The notes under the pieces were generated by a model. The model ran no database searches. It was not told where the DNA came from and saw only the letters and a program-made list of their open reading frames with translations. Of a stretch of DNA of 64,000 nt, positions 18,818 to 27,808 are shown piece after piece. Each line of letters begins with the position of its first letter. Position 1 is the stretch's first letter. Both the position numbers and the translations under genes were made by a program. Origin of the DNA: Candidatus Poribacteria bacterium (GTDB taxonomy: Bacteria > Poribacteria > WGA-4E > PCPOR2b); NCBI GenBank assembly GCA_003635265.1, contig PYIZ01000049.1:1-64000 (forward strand). The letters are read 5' to 3'.

Positions 18818-21046
18818 TTATGGATTCCACCAGTAGGTCATCTTTGCAACAACCGTTGATTCCTCAAGTTCTGTTTTTGTACCATCACTATCATAAGTCT
18901 GGTTGAAAACGAGGTAAAAGTCGCTGCCGGGACGGTAGATGTAATTAAGCAAAAAATTGGTCGAAACCACTTCATCGTCGCTGTTCCATTGGGCGAACAA
19001 CTTCGCAAAAAGGGTGGTGGTGAAAGAATAAACAATGCGACTCCCGAAAATATTCACATTAAAAGGATCCTCGTTCGGGAGATTCACCCGGTTAAATTGG
19101 TATTGCGTTTCAAAGGCAAGGCGCCCGCTCGGTTTGAAGTTTGCTTGAATATTAAACCCACGATTTGTACCGTTAAAAAAGGTGCCGTAATTTGCCCCGA
19201 ATCGACCCGAAATTTTCCGCCCCTCATCCGTATCGATCATGGTTCTGAAAGAGGTCAAATCGTAATCTCCGATTGGTATGATAACGTCATCTCGGATTTC
19301 AAAATCTTCGTCGAGAAACTCGGAGGTTCGTCGAATCTCAACGTTGATCCAACTGCCCTGCTCAAGTTGAAACCAATTGGTGAGAGAAAACTCCCGCGTT
19401 TCCAGTTCATCATCTTGGTTAAGAATATAGTCAACCTCCGGTCCCATGAAAATGCGACGAACCCCAAATTTTCTGGGCCAAGGGGTAAAACGCATTTGTC
19501 CACGGAAGCGCCGGCTGCCCTGACGGCGGACAAACCCAACTTCAGGATTGAAATCCTCACCGATGAACGTATAGGTTCCATTGAACCGGAGTAGACTATT
19601 TCGCCATGTACCGCCAAAGTACATCGCATCATTTTTGCCAGAAACATCCTCCTCATGGGTTCGTGCCCACAGTCCGCGCACATCAATACTGTCGTTTGGA
19701 CGATATGCGAAGTCCAATCCTCCTGCGCGATTGTATATATCCGTGTCCTGTTTATTAATCACAATCGCTCCGATGCTAGAACCGCTGAAGAGATCCCGTG
19801 TTACACGCAGCACGGAGTAGTTTGTCCTAGACAGATCAACCACCTCATCTTCATCCGTAACCGATGAGTCGGTGTGAAACTCATCTGTCAACACATTCAG
19901 CAACCCGATGCCGTAAGGTCCTACCTTGCCCGTAATCTTGCCTCCACCGATAATCGGGATGGCGTAACCTTCCTCAAGACCGATGCGACGACTGTAAAAT
20001 AGTAGTAACGGAGGAGGACTAAAGAAACTATGGCGGGGAATGCCGAAATCAAATAGTCCTGCACCCTCTAAGAAGAAGGGACGTTTCTCCGGGAAATACA
20101 GACTGAAGCGCGTCAAGTTGACCTGTTCCTGATCCGCCTCAACTTGGGCAAAATCGGTGTTAAGCGTCAGATCAGCAGTGAGGTTAGAGGTAATACCGTA
20201 CTTGACATCCAAGCCGATGTCGAATACCCCATCGGTCTCCTTATCTTCCTCCGATTGACTAACCCCCGGCAAAACATAGGGTAGAAATTCAAGGCGCCTA
20301 GACGGAGTAATCCCCGTTAAACCAACGAGGCTGCCAAGGTTGGCAGTTCGATATTTGGATAGACTCCCATACTGCCTTGATACCGGAACCCACGTTGCCT
20401 CCTCTTTCTTTTGTCGGAGGGTTCGTCCGAAATTCACGCCCCAAACCATCGCATCGCTTTTGTTGAAACGGAGTTGACTAAAAGGAATAGCAATCTCCGT
20501 TGTCCAGTGCGTGTCATTAATCTTGGAGCGGCAGTTCCATACGGCATCCCAACTCCGGTTCTGGCTATCTCCGCTGTTTGTCAACGCTATATCCTGCATG
20601 GCACCCAATGGATTGATGCGGAAGAAAACCCCACTCCGTTTATCGTTATAGGTGTCCAAAAGGATGAAAACATTATCGTTCTCACGCAAATTTTCTGCAT
20701 CTCGACGCATCTCGTTAGCAACAATGCTATTATGACCTGAACTCGAACAGGTAAAACCGAAGTAGATGTTTTTCTCATCATACAGGATGCGAAGCTCTGT
20801 CGATTCAGTTATCGGGGCACCTTCATCAGGCTCGGTTTGGACAAACTGGTTTATCAGTTTTGCCTGCTGCCAATCGGTTTCACTGAAATCCCCGTCAATC
20901 TCAATGCTCTGAAAAGTTCGATACGCCTCGGCTCGATATTCTATCGGTTCAGAAGCAGAACTTATGCAAATCGGAAATAAGAATATAAAACTTAAAAGAG
21001 ATAGGGGGCTTCTAATTTCAGTCAATTGATTCAGATTAAAACTCAT
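18818..21046 (-). CDS. CBM9-like/DUF5916 outer-membrane protein, paralog 4
   Basis: A 742-residue paralog, promoter-proximal in the three-gene run. It has a signal peptide ending near SSASEP, a CBM9-like domain (EAYRTFQSIEIDGDFSETDWQ), and a DUF5916 barrel in which the conserved block reads FSLYFPEKRPFFLEGAGLFDFG and ends MTYWWNP. GAAGGAAGT precedes the ATG. The copies differ mostly in predicted loop positions, while the inner-strand core is nearly invariant. This suggests divergence for different ligands or gene conversion of the core (inference). Confidence 0.8.
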   Translation of the reverse strand: MSFNLNQLTEIRSPLSLLSFIFLFPICISSASEPIEYRAEAYRTFQSIEIDGDFSETDWQQAKLINQFVQTEPDEGAPITESTELRILYDEKNIYFGFTCSSSGHNSIVANEMRRDAENLRENDNVFILLDTYNDKRSGVFFRINPLGAMQDIALTNSGDSQNRSWDAVWNCRSKINDTHWTTEIAIPFSQLRFNKSDAMVWGVNFGRTLRQKKEEATWVPVSRQYGSLSKYRTANLGSLVGLTGITPSRRLEFLPYVLPGVSQSEEDKETDGVFDIGLDVKYGITSNLTADLTLNTDFAQVEADQEQVNLTRFSLYFPEKRPFFLEGAGLFDFGIPRHSFFSPPPLLLFYSRRIGLEEGYAIPIIGGGKITGKVGPYGIGLLNVLTDEFHTDSSVTDEDEVVDLSRTNYSVLRVTRDLFSGSSIGAIVINKQDTDIYNRAGGLDFAYRPNDSIDVRGLWARTHEEDVSGKNDAMYFGGTWRNSLLRFNGTYTFIGEDFNPEVGFVRRQGSRRFRGQMRFTPWPRKFGVRRIFMGPEVDYILNQDDELETREFSLTNWFQLEQGSWINVEIRRTSEFLDEDFEIRDDVIIPIGDYDLTSFRTMIDTDEGRKISGRFGANYGTFFNGTNRGFNIQANFKPSGRLAFETQYQFNRVNLPNEDPFNVNIFGSRIVYSFTTTLFAKLFAQWNSDDEVVSTNFLLNYIYRPGSDFYLVFNQTYDSDGTKTELEESTVVAKMTYWWNP

Positions 21047-21208
21047 ACTTCCTTCTTTTGGTGCCTATATGTTGGGATGGAGTGTATATTTAGATATTAG
21101 AATGACGAAAAAGGAGAGGAAGGGATTAACCAAAATTGTATGATAGGAATCCGGGTGGGTCGATTGAATAAATATAAGGAGAGAAAAGATCGAAAATTGC
21201 CGATCCAA

Positions 21209-21727
21209 TTAGGGTGCACTGCTATAAATTGATGCATTTTCCAGAGTATCCTTAAATGGTCCCTGTTTGTCCGTTTGCAACGTGACAGTAATCACGCCCA
21301 TCCTTGTGTCGCGTTCTTCATCTTCTTCAATCAGCCGATGGGGTATTTCCGCAAAAAGGACCCTACGGTTTCCACCAACTGCCCCCCAGCGGAAATCTAT
21401 GAGACGTCCATCATAGACCTTCTTGTTTCTAGTGCCATTCCGCATCGAGTAGATCTCGACATGATGCGTGAATTTTGACTCCGAGAGGCTCCTAGGACCA
21501 GTTCCCGGTGTCAAGATACTTCCAGTCCGGATTAATTCATTACCATTCTCATTCAGCAAAAAAATGTCGAAATCAATTCGATCAAACCGATAAGTAGTTT
21601 CAACCTTAATACCTGCGAAATTGTCTATTATGCCAGTCTCACAACCTAGAATTGCGATTAGACAGCTCCAAGCGAGCCAAGGTAAAATTTTTCCTACTGT
21701 TTTATTTTTTAAGAAATCTACGCTCAA
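21209..21727 (-). CDS. Putative lipoprotein, function unknown
   Basis: 172 residues with an N-terminal hydrophobic helix and a lipobox-like end (CLIAILGCETG), so the mature protein would start at Cys and be anchored in a membrane. The rest looks beta-rich and is not recognised. The start is TTG at 21727 with a strong GGAGATAGGAA directly upstream. It lies 30 bases after the barrel gene at 21758-22471 on the same strand, suggesting a two-gene unit. Confidence 0.55.
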   Translation of the reverse strand: MSVDFLKNKTVGKILPWLAWSCLIAILGCETGIIDNFAGIKVETTYRFDRIDFDIFLLNENGNELIRTGSILTPGTGPRSLSESKFTHHVEIYSMRNGTRNKKVYDGRLIDFRWGAVGGNRRVLFAEIPHRLIEEDEERDTRMGVITVTLQTDKQGPFKDTLENASIYSSAP

Positions 21728-21757
21728 TTCCTATCTCCATTTGCTGATTCATTCTTC

Positions 21758-22471
21758 TCAGAAGTGTAACCCAATCCCCACGCCAATCGCTGTTCCATCA
21801 AAATTAAGGTCGAAAGGAACCGCACCGCTCCCCTTGAAAGTCTTGAGGATCCGCTTTGCTTCAAGGGTGAGGGTAAGCCGATTGTCGAGAAGCAGATAGG
21901 TTAATCCAATCTGTACATTCCCTGTCAAACCAGAATTCCCGTCATCAAGAGTGATTCCTTGTTGCGCTAATAGGACAAGGCCACTGCCACCAACGCTCAA
22001 GTGTGAATACCCAACGCCACCTCCCAAATAAATCGGAAGGAGGTCACTAAGCAGCAGCGGCTGGTATAGCAAATTGAACGAAATAGGGATAAATGTAGCG
22101 GAAAGATCTGCAGCGGTTGGCGGGGGTAGCGCCGTATCATTTGTCCAATATCCAAGTGCTATTTGGGAAGATAACTCCGGCATGTGTTTCAGTTTCACAG
22201 AAACAATAGGCATCAACCCGGCGTTGAGTGCCGGCGCACCGAGACTGTTTAACAGTGTTGTGAGCTGTTCTAAGTTTGGTTTGTAAGAAAGGAAAGAGAG
22301 GTGGAGCGATGTGGATTCAACGCCACGTCTCATAAAACCCGGCAACAAGCTCGTCTGTTCGCCTTCAGTCGGAGTCTCTGAAACAATCGCTGATTCAAGC
22401 GAGATATTTCCCACGAAACACCCAATAAGCACTATGAGCAACAGTGGAGGAACTGTATAAGATCTGTTCAT
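21758..22471 (-). CDS. Small outer-membrane beta-barrel-like protein, unknown function
   Basis: 237 residues with a signal peptide (MNRSYTVPPLLLIVLIGCFVG). Alternating hydrophobic strands follow (IYLGGGVGYSHLSVGG; NVQIGLTYLLLDNRLTLTLEAKRIL), with a terminal strand ending in Phe (GIGVGIGLHF). These features are typical of OmpW/porin-like eight-stranded barrels. No specific family is recognised. It is transcribed ahead of the lipoprotein gene. Confidence 0.6.
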   Translation of the reverse strand: MNRSYTVPPLLLIVLIGCFVGNISLESAIVSETPTEGEQTSLLPGFMRRGVESTSLHLSFLSYKPNLEQLTTLLNSLGAPALNAGLMPIVSVKLKHMPELSSQIALGYWTNDTALPPPTAADLSATFIPISFNLLYQPLLLSDLLPIYLGGGVGYSHLSVGGSGLVLLAQQGITLDDGNSGLTGNVQIGLTYLLLDNRLTLTLEAKRILKTFKGSGAVPFDLNFDGTAIGVGIGLHF

Positions 22472-22534
22472 TTCTTGTTAATTGCCAACGATCCTATTTT
22501 GTTTTTGGTTGTCATTACATCTTACACATCGGTT

Positions 22535-23269
22535 TCATTTCGGTTGGCATTGGTAGATGGCTCTACCTTTTGTTCCGCCGAGCAGCGTCACCACAAAATA
22601 CGTCTCCAACAGCCTGTGAATTGGCTGATTGACTCGGTAACAAATTAGGAGTGTAGCCACATTTGGCGCTTCTGCAACCTGTTGAAGAAACGGCTCAAGC
22701 GGACCAAAATCCGCTGATTCAGATCCGTCTTTCGGCTGCCAATGGTCATTGTGAGCGTAAGGCGGATCTGTGACGAGGGCGACCTCACCATTAATCGAAG
22801 CCAGATGATCCAGAATCCGAGTTGCGTCGTGTTGTAAGAGTTCCACATCAAGGTGAATCTGTTGCGCGTGATTAAAGATTAATCGGCACCGTTCCTGATA
22901 GGATCTTTTCAGTTCATCATTTTCGGTTTTGTACGCTTGGATTGCATGTAATCGTTCCTCAAGAGCGTTCTGTTCCTTCATCCACTGAAAATTTTGCTGC
23001 GCCGTTTCCAACACAACGGGATGCAGGTCTGCCCCGATCAATTTTTTTATCTTCTGCCAAAAAAGAAGGTACGCTGTGCAGAGGATAACGCCGTTACCGC
23101 AGAACGGATCATACACCGTGATTGGCTCCCGCTCCCCTTCAAATAGCGAGTTAAGCATCACATACGCAACACGAGGCGGAAATCGCGGCGTCCGCGTTGA
23201 TACAGTTTGATAGAGTGTCTTACCAACCTCTATATATTTATAAGTGACGGGACCTTGTGGAAGGTGCAT
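22535..23269 (-). CDS. Putative N6A/rRNA-type SAM methyltransferase
   Basis: 244 residues with a Rossmann methyltransferase core: motif I reads VYDPFCGNGVIL and the catalytic motif IV reads TDPPYAHND. DPPY indicates an amino-methyltransferase acting on a base (DNA adenine, or guanine N2 in RNA, as in the TRM11/RlmL-like group). There is no target-recognition domain, so an RNA target is somewhat more likely (inference). No clear ribosome site precedes the ATG. It is followed on the minus strand by plain intergenic sequence before 22471. Confidence 0.65.
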   Translation of the reverse strand: MHLPQGPVTYKYIEVGKTLYQTVSTRTPRFPPRVAYVMLNSLFEGEREPITVYDPFCGNGVILCTAYLLFWQKIKKLIGADLHPVVLETAQQNFQWMKEQNALEERLHAIQAYKTENDELKRSYQERCRLIFNHAQQIHLDVELLQHDATRILDHLASINGEVALVTDPPYAHNDHWQPKDGSESADFGPLEPFLQQVAEAPNVATLLICYRVNQPIHRLLETYFVVTLLGGTKGRAIYQCQPK

Positions 23270-23333
23270 AGTGCGTGAAACAGCAATCGGTCAGTCTAGA
23301 CTAGGTTTGACGTAAAATCCCCTGAAAAGATGA

Positions 23334-23801
23334 TTAAGATGACGCTGACCGCCACGCGCTACAATGCGCAGCAAAACGTTTGAGCGCACCACTTTTAACG
23401 ATAATTGCTTCGGGTCGCAGCACAGTCGCGTACATCATAAGTAACGAAATTGTATCAAGCAGAGACCGGTAGCCGGATAAACCGGATATATCAATATAAA
23501 TCTTGTTAAACTGTTCACCAAAGTCAAGCGCTGCTTTAACATCAAATCCATCTAGCACTTCAAAGTGCAAGTCAGGGTGCATTTCGCGTGCACGCTCAAT
23601 ACACTTAGGACTGATGTCAGTACCAATGACCTTCTTACAATGCGGTGCGATCAGCGCAGTTGTCGTCCCCCATTCACAACCGATTTCTAGCACAACATCA
23701 CTTGCATTCACCCAAACGGGGATGGTCTCACGGTACTCTTTAACGCCGCGTGTGCCGATAAATTCCGTTTTTGTTTCAAATAGTTGGTTCTTGCTCGCCA
23801 T
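23334..23801 (-). CDS. Class I SAM-dependent methyltransferase, small
   Basis: 155 residues with motif I VVLEIGCEWGTTTALIA and an acidic post-I position (VIGTDISPKCIERAREMHP). The substrate is not evident. It is shorter than typical class I enzymes (about 200 or more residues) and ends soon after the fifth strand, so it may be a minimal or truncated form. The ATG at 23801 has AAGG just upstream. It lies in line with the other methyltransferase gene. Confidence 0.6.
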   Translation of the reverse strand: MASKNQLFETKTEFIGTRGVKEYRETIPVWVNASDVVLEIGCEWGTTTALIAPHCKKVIGTDISPKCIERAREMHPDLHFEVLDGFDVKAALDFGEQFNKIYIDISGLSGYRSLLDTISLLMMYATVLRPEAIIVKSGALKRFAAHCSAWRSASS

Positions 23802-23884
23802 GTGCCTTCTAGACGGTCATTTGCAATCCGTACTCTATATGCCACTGAATGTTAGCAGCGCAGGTTTCCTAAACTGAGTTACCA

Positions 23885-23931
23885 TAAAAAAAGGGAAATT
23901 GGGATGAAGCCGATTCCACCCAATTTCCCTT
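23885..23931 (-). terminator. Rho-independent terminator after the OmpA lipoprotein gene
   Basis: A perfect 13-bp stem (AAGGGAAATTGGG, 23891-23903, with CCCAATTTCCCTT, 23919-23931) is followed, reading the minus strand, by a run of T residues (23885-23890). It starts 24 bases beyond the stop of the gene at 23955. Confidence 0.9.
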
Positions 23932-23954
23932 AAAGCTAGGTACAGTGTGAAGCG

Positions 23955-24827
23955 CTACATCATCGAACCAGCCGGCACGATAATGACCTCTGCTCGCCGG
24001 TTCTGGGCGCGACCTGCTTTTGTATTGACTGGACCGATAGGTTCCGTGTGTCCGAGTCCACGCGACCTGATTGTGTTCGTTACGCCTTTGCCCTTGAGAT
24101 ATTGCACAACCGAATCCGCGCGAGCCTGAGAAAGGTCCCAGTTGCTGCGGTATCTGCCTCTTAGTACAGGGCTGCCATCCGCGTGACCCTTGACGAGTAC
24201 CGACGCATCCGCATTCGCTTGAATCTTTGCCACTGCTCCATCAAGGGCTTCCATGGCAGCTGCAGTCAATCCAATTTTTCCACTGGGGAACTGAACTGTA
24301 GCCACCATCATTGGTTTTGCAGCAGCCATCTCTTTAGTTGCATTGAGAGCCTTTTTTGTCTCCATGAGCGCAGCTTCCAAATCGGATATGCTTTGGGACT
24401 GCATTTTGTTTGTGCTTTCAAGTGCAGCAATCTGATCTTGGAGTTTCTGGTCTCCGGACATGGCGGCTTGTTGTGCCTTTTCGCTAACCATATCTGCAGT
24501 CTGCATGAGCTCCTCACGCAGCTTGGCATCTCCACTTTCAGCTGCCTCTTTGGCGGCTGTTATTGTATCCGCATCACCTTGTTGAGAGGCGGTAATGGCA
24601 GCTTCTTTTGCCATAGACACCTCCGACCTCAAAGCATCCCCTTGAGCGTCAACCTTGCCACTAAGCTCAGAAACTTGGTTGCCCAAATCAGTGTGTGATG
24701 CTGCATTTTGTTGGTTGTATTTATCCATTTCCATGGCAAACTCTTCTTTGCTTAATTTGCCACAGCCACTGAGGATGACACTAAATACAAAAATGCTAAC
24801 AATCGCTATTCCTGCTATACTTCTCAT
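23955..24827 (-). CDS. OmpA-family lipoprotein with coiled coil (Pal-like)
   Basis: 290 residues: a lipoprotein signal peptide (FSVILSGCGK, lipid on Cys about 22), an Ala/Gln-rich coiled coil over about residues 30-165, then a C-terminal OmpA peptidoglycan-binding domain. The domain has VKGHADGSP, WDLSQARADSVVQYLKGKGV and GHTEPIGPVNTKAGRAQNRRAEVII. The Asp and Arg positions that hold diaminopimelate in this family are present. It probably tethers the outer membrane to the cell wall. GGAGG lies upstream of the ATG, and a terminator follows the gene, so it is likely monocistronic. Confidence 0.85.
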   Translation of the reverse strand: MRSIAGIAIVSIFVFSVILSGCGKLSKEEFAMEMDKYNQQNAASHTDLGNQVSELSGKVDAQGDALRSEVSMAKEAAITASQQGDADTITAAKEAAESGDAKLREELMQTADMVSEKAQQAAMSGDQKLQDQIAALESTNKMQSQSISDLEAALMETKKALNATKEMAAAKPMMVATVQFPSGKIGLTAAAMEALDGAVAKIQANADASVLVKGHADGSPVLRGRYRSNWDLSQARADSVVQYLKGKGVTNTIRSRGLGHTEPIGPVNTKAGRAQNRRAEVIIVPAGSMM

Positions 24828-25230
24828 TGTTACCTCCTCGGAAAAGATTCATTCTAAAGTGAACGAATATGGTTTATGGTATGACAATTTCCAAAAGTTT
24901 GCCATATTGTAGCACAAACCAAATTTTTATACAAGCAAAATTGTATTGTTCGACATAATTGCTTCAGTAGTCTTGCGTTTTCCCTAAAAATCGATTAAAT
25001 TTAGCTCAAGTCGCTGGTAGTAGGCATATCGTTTTGAAGTTGGTTGCCTTCAGTAGATTTTGAGCATGGAGATTCAACCTACAGGTTGTCTAGCAACCTG
25101 TGTTACTAGATTCCAAATCTACATCCGCAATACGAAATTAAAATGTCATTGTTTGTGATGTTTTGCAATACAAATTGATAATCTATAACACAGTCTTCAA
25201 CACTGAGATGGAAACAATTTTCGCGTTTGA
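24828..25230. other. Intergenic region, no gene seen
   Basis: AT-rich. It contains the truncated GGTAGTAGGCATA repeat (25016-25028) and a perfect hairpin ACAGGTTG-TCTAG-CAACCTGT at 25081-25101. The part next to 24827 should carry the ompA-like promoter, but no convincing -35/-10 pair was assigned. Confidence 0.5.
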
Positions 25231-25235
25231 CATAC

Positions 25236-25420
25236 TCCCACACCCTAAAGGGTGCGGATTCTCACCCGTTCCCGATAGGCTGTCGAATTGCTCTATCAAC
25301 GAAGTTAGCCCGACGAATCAGGACTTACGACCTCTTCTGAGAGGGTAGATGCCCCTACCCTATGGATATTGATTGCGGCATTGCGGTCTCTATCCAACTC
25401 TGTGTGGCAATTTGGACACT
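25236..25420 (-). ncRNA. Putative omega-RNA (reRNA) at the right end of TnpB element A
   Basis: In this family the guide RNA scaffold is transcribed from the 3' part of tnpB through the right end. Here the region after the tnpB stop holds short inverted repeats and finishes with the CACCCTAAAGGGTG hairpin at 25241-25254. The guide would be the flanking sequence below about 25235. Both ends are approximate and the call is by analogy. Confidence 0.35.
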
Positions 25421-26435
25421 GCCATGTTCTGTCACGAAGGTTCAATTCTTGATTAACAGCACCACAGACGTGACAGGTGCGGCTTGATGGATACCACTTA
25501 TCAATGAATCGGACTTCACGATTCTGTTTCTTAGAGTTAATATACTTCAGTTTCTGCACGAAGTCATAGAACCCCAAATCAGAGACCTTACGACCCCAAA
25601 GGCTTTTCATGCCCCCAATGTTGAGCGTCTCCAGTGAAATCCAATCATACCGGTCTGTTAGCTCATGTGCTAGTTGCCAATGGAAGTTAGCTCTTTGATT
25701 GGCAATACACCGGTGTTTTCGTGCAAGATTGAGTCTGGCACGCTCACGGTTGTTTGAACCTTTAACCTTGCGTGAGTGGTTGCGGTTTGCACGTTTGATG
25801 GCGTTGAGACTCCGTTTGAAAAATTGCGGAGAGTCGTAGTCGTTGAAGTCAGAGCCGGTGAGATACCGCTTGAGTCCAAAATCGAACCCCGCGCTGTTAC
25901 CCGTCGTGGGTTGATTCAAGGGTATCTCTATATAATCTGTCACAATGATTAGCCATACGTCTCCAACGCTGTCCCGCTTAATCGTACACCGTTTGGGTGT
26001 GCCAAGTATATCTCGGCTCTTGAAATAGCGGTATATCCGCTTACCGATACGAATATAGTTGCTCTGTAGCAGTTGCCAACCCGCTTGTTTGAGGGTGTAG
26101 GACTTGTAGCTGAAGTGTTTCTTAAAGCGTGGAAGTCCCGAACGCTTACCGCTTGTGCGGTCAGCGAACATTTTAGTGTATGCTTTATCCAGTCGGTCTA
26201 TTACGTCTTGCAACGATTGACTGGGTAATAGATTCCAATGAGCAAAGCGGGATAACCTTTTCAACTTTGTCAAGTGCCGCATCAGGGCTTTTTTGCCCGG
26301 ATATTTACCGTAGATAGCGTAGTACCGGCGACACAACGCCACAAAGTGATTCCACACTTGAGCATGACTATCAATCGTCTGCTGCAATTCACGATTACCG
26401 TGATTGCTATACAACTTGAACTTGTAGGTTTTCAT
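25305..26435 (-). CDS. tnpB: TnpB RNA-guided nuclease (element A)
   Basis: 376 residues, full length. The N-terminal helix-turn-helix/WED-like part is followed by RuvC motif I GFDFGLKRYLT (Asp185), motif II WISLETLNIGGM (Glu269), a four-Cys zinc finger CHVCG...CPNC (Cys321, 324, 340, 343) and motif III DRDRNAAINI (Asp350). All three catalytic acids are present, so it should be an active RNA-guided DNA nuclease with the adjacent right-end RNA as scaffold. No partner transposase is nearby. Its 3' end is shared with the predicted guide RNA. Confidence 0.9.
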   Translation of the reverse strand: MKTYKFKLYSNHGNRELQQTIDSHAQVWNHFVALCRRYYAIYGKYPGKKALMRHLTKLKRLSRFAHWNLLPSQSLQDVIDRLDKAYTKMFADRTSGKRSGLPRFKKHFSYKSYTLKQAGWQLLQSNYIRIGKRIYRYFKSRDILGTPKRCTIKRDSVGDVWLIIVTDYIEIPLNQPTTGNSAGFDFGLKRYLTGSDFNDYDSPQFFKRSLNAIKRANRNHSRKVKGSNNRERARLNLARKHRCIANQRANFHWQLAHELTDRYDWISLETLNIGGMKSLWGRKVSDLGFYDFVQKLKYINSKKQNREVRFIDKWYPSSRTCHVCGAVNQELNLRDRTWQCPNCHTELDRDRNAAINIHRVGASTLSEEVVSPDSSG

Positions 26436-26471
26436 CGGAATTGTCTGTCTGTCATATCCGGTTCAAGGCGT

Positions 26472-26627
26472 GTGGGAGACACCACCGGGCGGTGGCGTGA
26501 AACTCTCCCACGAAAGCCAAGACAAGTATACCATACTTTACCTGCAAGTCACACTTTTTTGATGAATAACGGGCTTGGGCGGGCTACATAGGCTTCACCC
26601 CAATTGCTCCCACCCTAAAGGATGGGG
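26472..26627 (-). repeat. Left end of TnpB element A: two hairpins
   Basis: The inner hairpin (26472-26511) has GTGGGAG/CTCCCAC outer arms and CCACCGGGCGGTGG at its centre. The outer hairpin (26609-26627) is CCCACCCTAAAGGATGGGG. The spacer holds TATGGTATACTTGT (minus strand), also present in the element at 1-705. This stretch probably contains the tnpB promoter. Confidence 0.6.
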
Positions 26628-26680
26628 CATTGCCCGCAAGATTGGTAAAATGTGTAACTTCTACACAAGGGGATAGCACC

Positions 26681-27721
26681 ATGGGAAAAATTGGCGTCGG
26701 TATTATTGGATTGGGAATGGGGAAATCCATGTTCGGGATTCGACAGATCCCCAACACCGATCTGGAAATCCGGGCGATTTGCGACACCGATGCGGATCGG
26801 CTGGAAAGTATTCGTACAGAACATAATGTTCCGTTTGCAACAATGGATTACCAAGAATTGCTTCAGTGTGACGAAATCGATATCGTTGGCATTTACACGC
26901 CGGATCCGCTTCACGCACAACATTGCCTTGATACCCTCGATTGTGGCAAGCATATAATCTGCACAAAAGGCTTTGTTGACAGCCTTGACGATGCGGTTCG
27001 TATATTACAGAGGACACGGAAGACCGGTTTGAAACTCATGGTGGGGCAGACCTGTCGCTTCCGACCAGATTTTATGCACACGCACCGATTAATGGAGGCT
27101 GGCAGACTTGGGAACATCGTCGCAGCCGAAGCCCATTATGTCCATGACATGCGCAGTGTACTTACAGCGACTCCATGGAGACACCAGATGCCTCAGAAAA
27201 CGCTCTACGGTGGACTGTGCCATCCGATGGATCTCATTATCTGGTTTCTCGGTTTCCCCAGTGCCGTACATACAATTGCCCACGAAAGCGGAATTGATGA
27301 GCGATATCCGTCAGGCGAAGGACATTTCAATGATAACTGGATGGTCAATTTGATTTATGAGGATGGACGGCTTGGACGTGTGCTTGGGCTTTATGGTCTC
27401 TGCCATGCACCGATGCCAATGCTGGGGCTATCGGTCTACGGGACTGCTGGCAGCGTTGTCAATGGGGGTGCAATTTTCGATGATGACCATCGCAGCGTCA
27501 TCCCCGTCGAAGATGCTGTTGCTATGGAAGCAGATGACATTGCCGATGTCGGACATATCGGCGAAGTAGTACGCTATATGCTACATTTTGAAGACTGCCT
27601 CAAGCACGACAAACAGCCACTAATCAACGCAGAGGTGGGTACGAAGGTTATCGCTGTGTTAGATGCGTGCGAGCGGTCTGCAAGGAGCGGCAAGACGGAA
27701 AGGGTGCAGTCAGTTTTTTAG
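26681..27721 (+). CDS. Gfo/Idh/MocA family NAD(P)-dependent oxidoreductase
   Basis: 346 residues from the ATG at 26681 (AAGGGGA upstream; the longer frame from 26630 runs into the insertion sequence). The N-terminal Rossmann fold starts VGIIGLGMGKSM, and ICDTDADRLESI carries the acidic residue that favours NAD. The C-terminal alpha/beta domain has LYGGLCHPMDLIIWFLG, whose His-x-x-Asp is typical of the active site. The usual EKP motif is replaced by CTKGF, so the catalytic Lys is present in an altered context. The sugar or inositol-type substrate is unknown. It is the only plus-strand gene in this area and is sandwiched between two TnpB elements. Confidence 0.85.
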   Translation: MGKIGVGIIGLGMGKSMFGIRQIPNTDLEIRAICDTDADRLESIRTEHNVPFATMDYQELLQCDEIDIVGIYTPDPLHAQHCLDTLDCGKHIICTKGFVDSLDDAVRILQRTRKTGLKLMVGQTCRFRPDFMHTHRLMEAGRLGNIVAAEAHYVHDMRSVLTATPWRHQMPQKTLYGGLCHPMDLIIWFLGFPSAVHTIAHESGIDERYPSGEGHFNDNWMVNLIYEDGRLGRVLGLYGLCHAPMPMLGLSVYGTAGSVVNGGAIFDDDHRSVIPVEDAVAMEADDIADVGHIGEVVRYMLHFEDCLKHDKQPLINAEVGTKVIAVLDACERSARSGKTERVQSVF

Positions 27722-27808
27722 CCAACCTGCGAATGCTACGAAAAGTTCAGGGGGTCACAGGTTTATTAGCCCCTTGAACCTCTAGACACAAATCGCAGTT
27801 GTGTGAAG

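Larger units (their letters stand above)
25235..26640 (-). mobile_element. IS200/IS605-type TnpB-only element A
   Basis: One minus-strand tnpB is bounded by a right-end hairpin (CACCCTAAAGGGTG, 25241-25254) and a left end with two hairpins (26472-26511 and 26609-26627). No Y1 transposase gene is present, so mobilisation would need a tnpA elsewhere. Boundaries are estimated from the hairpins, since these elements make no target duplication. The left end lies 40 bases before the MocA gene start. Confidence 0.7.

Noticed and set aside
18989-19594. 201-codon and similar plus-strand frames across the DUF5916 genes (also 16448-17041, 14715-15065)
   Set aside because: Recur at equivalent positions in each paralog, opposite the real coding strand. 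Explained as shadows of the conserved barrel sequence.
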